From contig NW_003101653.1 of the NCBI RefSeq assembly GCF_000003855.2, positions 513,000 through 576,999 on the forward strand: DNA of 64,000 nucleotides, in the 5' to 3' direction. The notes under the pieces were generated by a model. It did not search any database and had not been told where the DNA came from. It was given only the letters and a program-made list of their open reading frames with translations. This stretch comes from Blastomyces gilchristii SLH14081 (Eukaryota > Ascomycota > Eurotiomycetes > Onygenales > Ajellomycetaceae). Made by a program: the position numbers and the translations under genes. Shown here in pieces: positions 61,701 to 64,000 of this stretch. How positions within the stretch are numbered: the first letter of the stretch is position 1; every line of letters starts with the position of its first letter.

Positions 61701-62620
61701 TACTCAGATAACTCAAAAAATGAGAATTTGAATAGATTAGATGCAGACATTGCTTATACTGAAGATAATATCAATTTTATCTCAGATTTCTGAAATTTAG
61801 GCTGTGAATCTGAAGTCTTTGATGCTGAACTATTTACAATAGTGAAAGCTTTCAAACTTATTAAAATAAAATCTCATAAAAGAGGAAATAGTTTGAAAGA
61901 GATATGAATATTCTCTGATAGTCAAGCTGCTTTAAAAAGACTTAGAAATAGTCAGATTCATAATGATCAAATGAATCTTGATCTGATTTTAAACTCTGTT
62001 TTGAAAATTCAAAAGAGAAGAACATCTAAACTGATAATTCATCTACATTGAGTTCCTGCTCATATGAATATTCATGACAATGAATTAGCTGATTCAGCTG
62101 TAAAAAAGAGTTCAGAATTAAGCAGATCTATTCAAAAAACAGTGTTCTGATCTTTCATAAAGAGAAAGATAAAAGAATCTTGTTTAAATAAGTGAAATAA
62201 AAGTTGGCAGAAACAAAAGAAGAGCATACATTATTCAAGATTTGAGATAAAATCAAAGTGAAAATCTTGTTCAATTAAATGCAAAAAGAAAATATTCTCA
62301 TTCATAATTCAGCTAAAACTAGAACATGATTATTTTAAATTCTATATACAAAGATTTGATGATAGATTTGATTCAACAGAGTGCTCATTCTGCAATACAA
62401 ATGAGAATCCTGAGTATATTATAATACATTGTGCATTATACAATAGTCTCAGAGTTAGATTAAAGAAGAAGTATGATTTAAATCAATTAAATATGAGGTT
62501 CTTATTCTCAACTGAGACAGGACTTAAATACTTAATAGACTTTCTATCAGAAACTCAAGCAGCTATAAGAAAATGACTCAACTCAGAAGTATCTGAATAT
62601 GAAAAGATGAAAATTGATTA
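58745..62620 (+). pseudogene. LINE ORF2 relic: endonuclease, reverse transcriptase, RNase H
   Basis: An apurinic-type endonuclease is visible by VLLQEL (about 58815), VEDFNTHH (about 59140) and SESDHEI (about 59380), so its QE, DFN and SDH residues are retained. Reverse transcriptase follows: AAGPDSINHL (about 60110), AVFIDIKDAFDHVS (about 60500) and the active-site box SSYIDDIDLLY (about 60770), with both aspartates intact. RNase H comes next: YSDNS (about 61700), DAELFTIVKAF (about 61825), FSDSQAAL (about 61910) and HDNELADSA (about 62070), all four acidic residues present. A C-terminal finger CSFCN...HC lies near 62390. The order fits Tad1-clade elements. Many TGA-for-Trp and other stops kill the frame. 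Confidence 0.85.
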
Positions 62621-62981
62621 GATATAGTCTGTTAAAACAGCTATACACTATCTTTTATTAATTTTATTTTGTTATAGTCTCTCTATACTGTACTTGTTTC
62701 TTTCTGTTCTTTTCTATCTATCTATTTAATGTGTCTATCTTTAAGACTATGTTCTCTTTTCCTTTGTCATGATATTTTCAAATGATTTCAAAGTATTAAT
62801 AGGTGTTGAAATACTGCAATTTGTAAACAGTTTTTATATTCTGAGCTGGAATTTTCTGATTTTGCATATCTGAAATTGATAAGTGTATAATAGTTGACTC
62901 TATAGATATAGGAAAAATCCTGAGCACTAAAGGTTCTCAGGTAGATGTCATAGTCTCTGACTGCATATATCTATAATTGAA

Positions 62982-63003
62982 GAATAATAATAATAATAAT
63001 AAT
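62982..63003 (+). repeat. AAT-repeat tail of the LINE
   Basis: About seven AAT units end the element immediately before the target duplication. Simple-repeat tails replace poly-A in some LINE clades. The same unit ends the SINE at 3420 and the second LINE at 63656. Confidence 0.88.
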
Positions 63004-63016
63004 ATTCTAGAAGGTC
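63004..63016. repeat. Target-site duplication of the LINE, right copy
   Basis: ATTCTAGAAGGTC, identical to 55319-55331. Confidence 0.88.
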
Positions 63017-63654
63017 TGTGATCTGACACTTCTGTTCTTCAAGATATGCTTATGACAGAGAATATGCATTCTGATTGACTGGTTTCGCGTCCCCCATGTC
63101 AATCTCATGTATGAATCCTCATTTCAGTGATAATTTCAGTGAAAGATCTGTTCAGAAGACCTTCTCATACTTCTTCAGAAGCTTCTTCATATACTTGTTT
63201 TTCTGCATATTCTTTATCTTGATTTTCTCTGCTTCTGAGTTCTGTATGACATATAGAATGCTTTCAGATGAGATCTTGTGAATTATTCTCTTTACTTATT
63301 AATATATAAGCAGATTTAATCCTTCTATATCAGAGATGTGAAATGTTCTTCTCATATTAGTTGATAGAATTGTATGAACTGTTTTCTTTCTATCAGTTAA
63401 TCACATATAATATATATGTTATTGAATCTGTGAATTGAACCTTTGAAATCAATTAAGTCTAAGAATAAGGTTGTATTTCATATTCTGCAGCTCTTACACT
63501 CAAATGTAGCAAGATCATTCTTCAAAGTACAAGAGAACTCTTACTCTTGTAGATGATATCAAATATCAGTTATCAGATAATCTTATGCATTGAGAATTCT
63601 TCACTCAGTAAATCTCTTTCAGTCTTTGAATTATATAATTATTAATATATTGTA
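63017..63654 (-). mobile_element. Minus-strand gypsy pol relic, 5' part (protease-RT junction)
   Basis: The minus strand reads toward lower coordinates into the LINE target site. Near 63120-63020 it shows HEIDMGDAKPVNQNAYSLS and a DLLE segment, the conserved start of gypsy RT. Further upstream the frame is broken. The sequence resumes at 55318 beyond the LINE. A 20-bp GC patch (63081-63100) encodes the MGDAKPV part and escaped mutation. Confidence 0.75.
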
Positions 63655-63655
63655 T

Positions 63656-64000
63656 ATTATTATTATTATTATTCTTCAATTATAGATGTATGCAGTCAGA
63701 GACTATGACATCTACCTGAGAACTTTTAGTTCTCAGGGTTTTCCTATATCTATAAAGTTAACTATTATACATTCACCAATTTCAGATATGCAAAATCAGA
63801 AAATTCTAGCTCAGAATACAAAAACTGTTTACAAATTGCAGTATTTTAACATCTTCTGATACTTTGAAACCATTTGACAATATCATGACAAAAGAAAAGA
63901 GAACACAGTCTTAAAGATAGACACATTAAATAGATAGGTAGAAAAGAATAGAAAGGAAAAAGTAAAGTAAAATAAAGAATATATTGTATAGAAGCTTCTG
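63656..64000 (-). mobile_element. Second copy of the Tad1-like LINE, 3' end, opposite orientation
   Basis: The minus strand matches the 3' UTR of the first LINE (about 62660-63003), including the segment GCAGTCAGAGACTATGACAT (plus-strand 63691-63710) and the AAT tail (plus-strand ATT repeats, 63656-63673). Changes between the copies are mostly transitions. The element continues beyond the right edge, so its length and target duplication are unknown. Confidence 0.88.

Larger units (their letters stand above)
55332..63003 (+). mobile_element. Full-length Tad1-like LINE inserted in gypsy pol
   Basis: A 7.67-kb non-LTR retrotransposon delimited by a perfect 13-bp target duplication. The layout is: GC-rich 5' UTR with tandem units (55332 to about 56040), AT-rich leader, ORF1 with zinc knuckles (57055-58648), ORF2 with endonuclease, reverse transcriptase and RNase H (about 58745-62620), a 3' UTR, and an AAT-repeat tail (62982-63003). 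Most of the element is mutated, with TGA at Trp codons, but its first about 490 bp are not. The 3' end resembles that of the SINE at 3420-3794. A second copy in opposite orientation begins at 63656. Confidence 0.9.

Noticed and set aside
1..64000. CRISPR arrays, bacterial operons or ribosomal RNA genes
   Set aside because: No regularly spaced short repeats and no rRNA-like sequence were seen; gene structure is eukaryotic throughout.

Overview
The window looks like nuclear DNA of a filamentous ascomycete with strongly bimodal base composition. A gene-bearing island of ordinary GC content (about 19080-47490) is flanked by AT-rich tracts made almost entirely of decayed transposons. Short introns with GT..AG ends, a fungal GPI18/BLM10/VPH1/AHA1 gene set, a TAKA-type alpha-amylase and this isochore-like pattern fit Onygenales, most likely Ajellomycetaceae such as Blastomyces. 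That placement is an inference from memory of those genomes, not a database match.

Left AT-rich tract (1-19080). It opens with the 3' end of a Ty3/gypsy chromovirus and its LTR (1070-1378). A dead hAT transposase gene on the minus strand follows (about 2280-4600), split by a well-preserved 375-bp tRNA-headed SINE (3420-3794) with a 13-bp target duplication. An unidentified Lys-rich relic, microsatellites and a T-rich tract come next. An older gypsy element (gag about 8100-8742, remainder 14399-18800) is interrupted by a complete chromovirus (8743-14393) with two 308-bp LTRs and a TATAA duplication. 

Gene island. In order: GPI18 (second mannosyltransferase of GPI synthesis), BLM10/PA200 (proteasome activator), VPH1 (V-ATPase subunit a), a beta-propeller-like gene broken by in-frame stops, a KduD-like short-chain dehydrogenase, a large disordered/coiled-coil protein of unknown function, AHA1 (Hsp90 co-chaperone) and, convergent with it, a secreted GH13 alpha-amylase with a candidate AmyR site upstream. 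These are mostly housekeeping genes and do not form a visible pathway cluster; I see no secondary-metabolite or defence cluster.

Right AT-rich tract (47490-64000). It contains a Fot1/pogo-type DNA transposon with inverted ends (about 47901-49809), a 227-base assembly gap, and a minus-strand gypsy pol (about 52740-55318 and 63017-63654). That pol is split by a full-length 7.67-kb Tad1-like LINE (55332-63003) with a 13-bp target duplication. A second LINE copy in the opposite orientation runs off the right edge.

Most interesting points: the SINE and the LINE share the same 3' end (about 30 nt plus an AAT-repeat tail), which suggests a SINE/LINE parasite pair; the LINE's extreme 5' end is GC-rich, CpG-bearing and built of tandem about 157-bp units although the rest of the element is heavily mutated; and mutated elements show TGG to TGA at almost every tryptophan with CpG and CpC depletion, which differs from purely CpA-targeted RIP. 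Exon boundaries were read by eye from splice consensus and frame, without transcript support.
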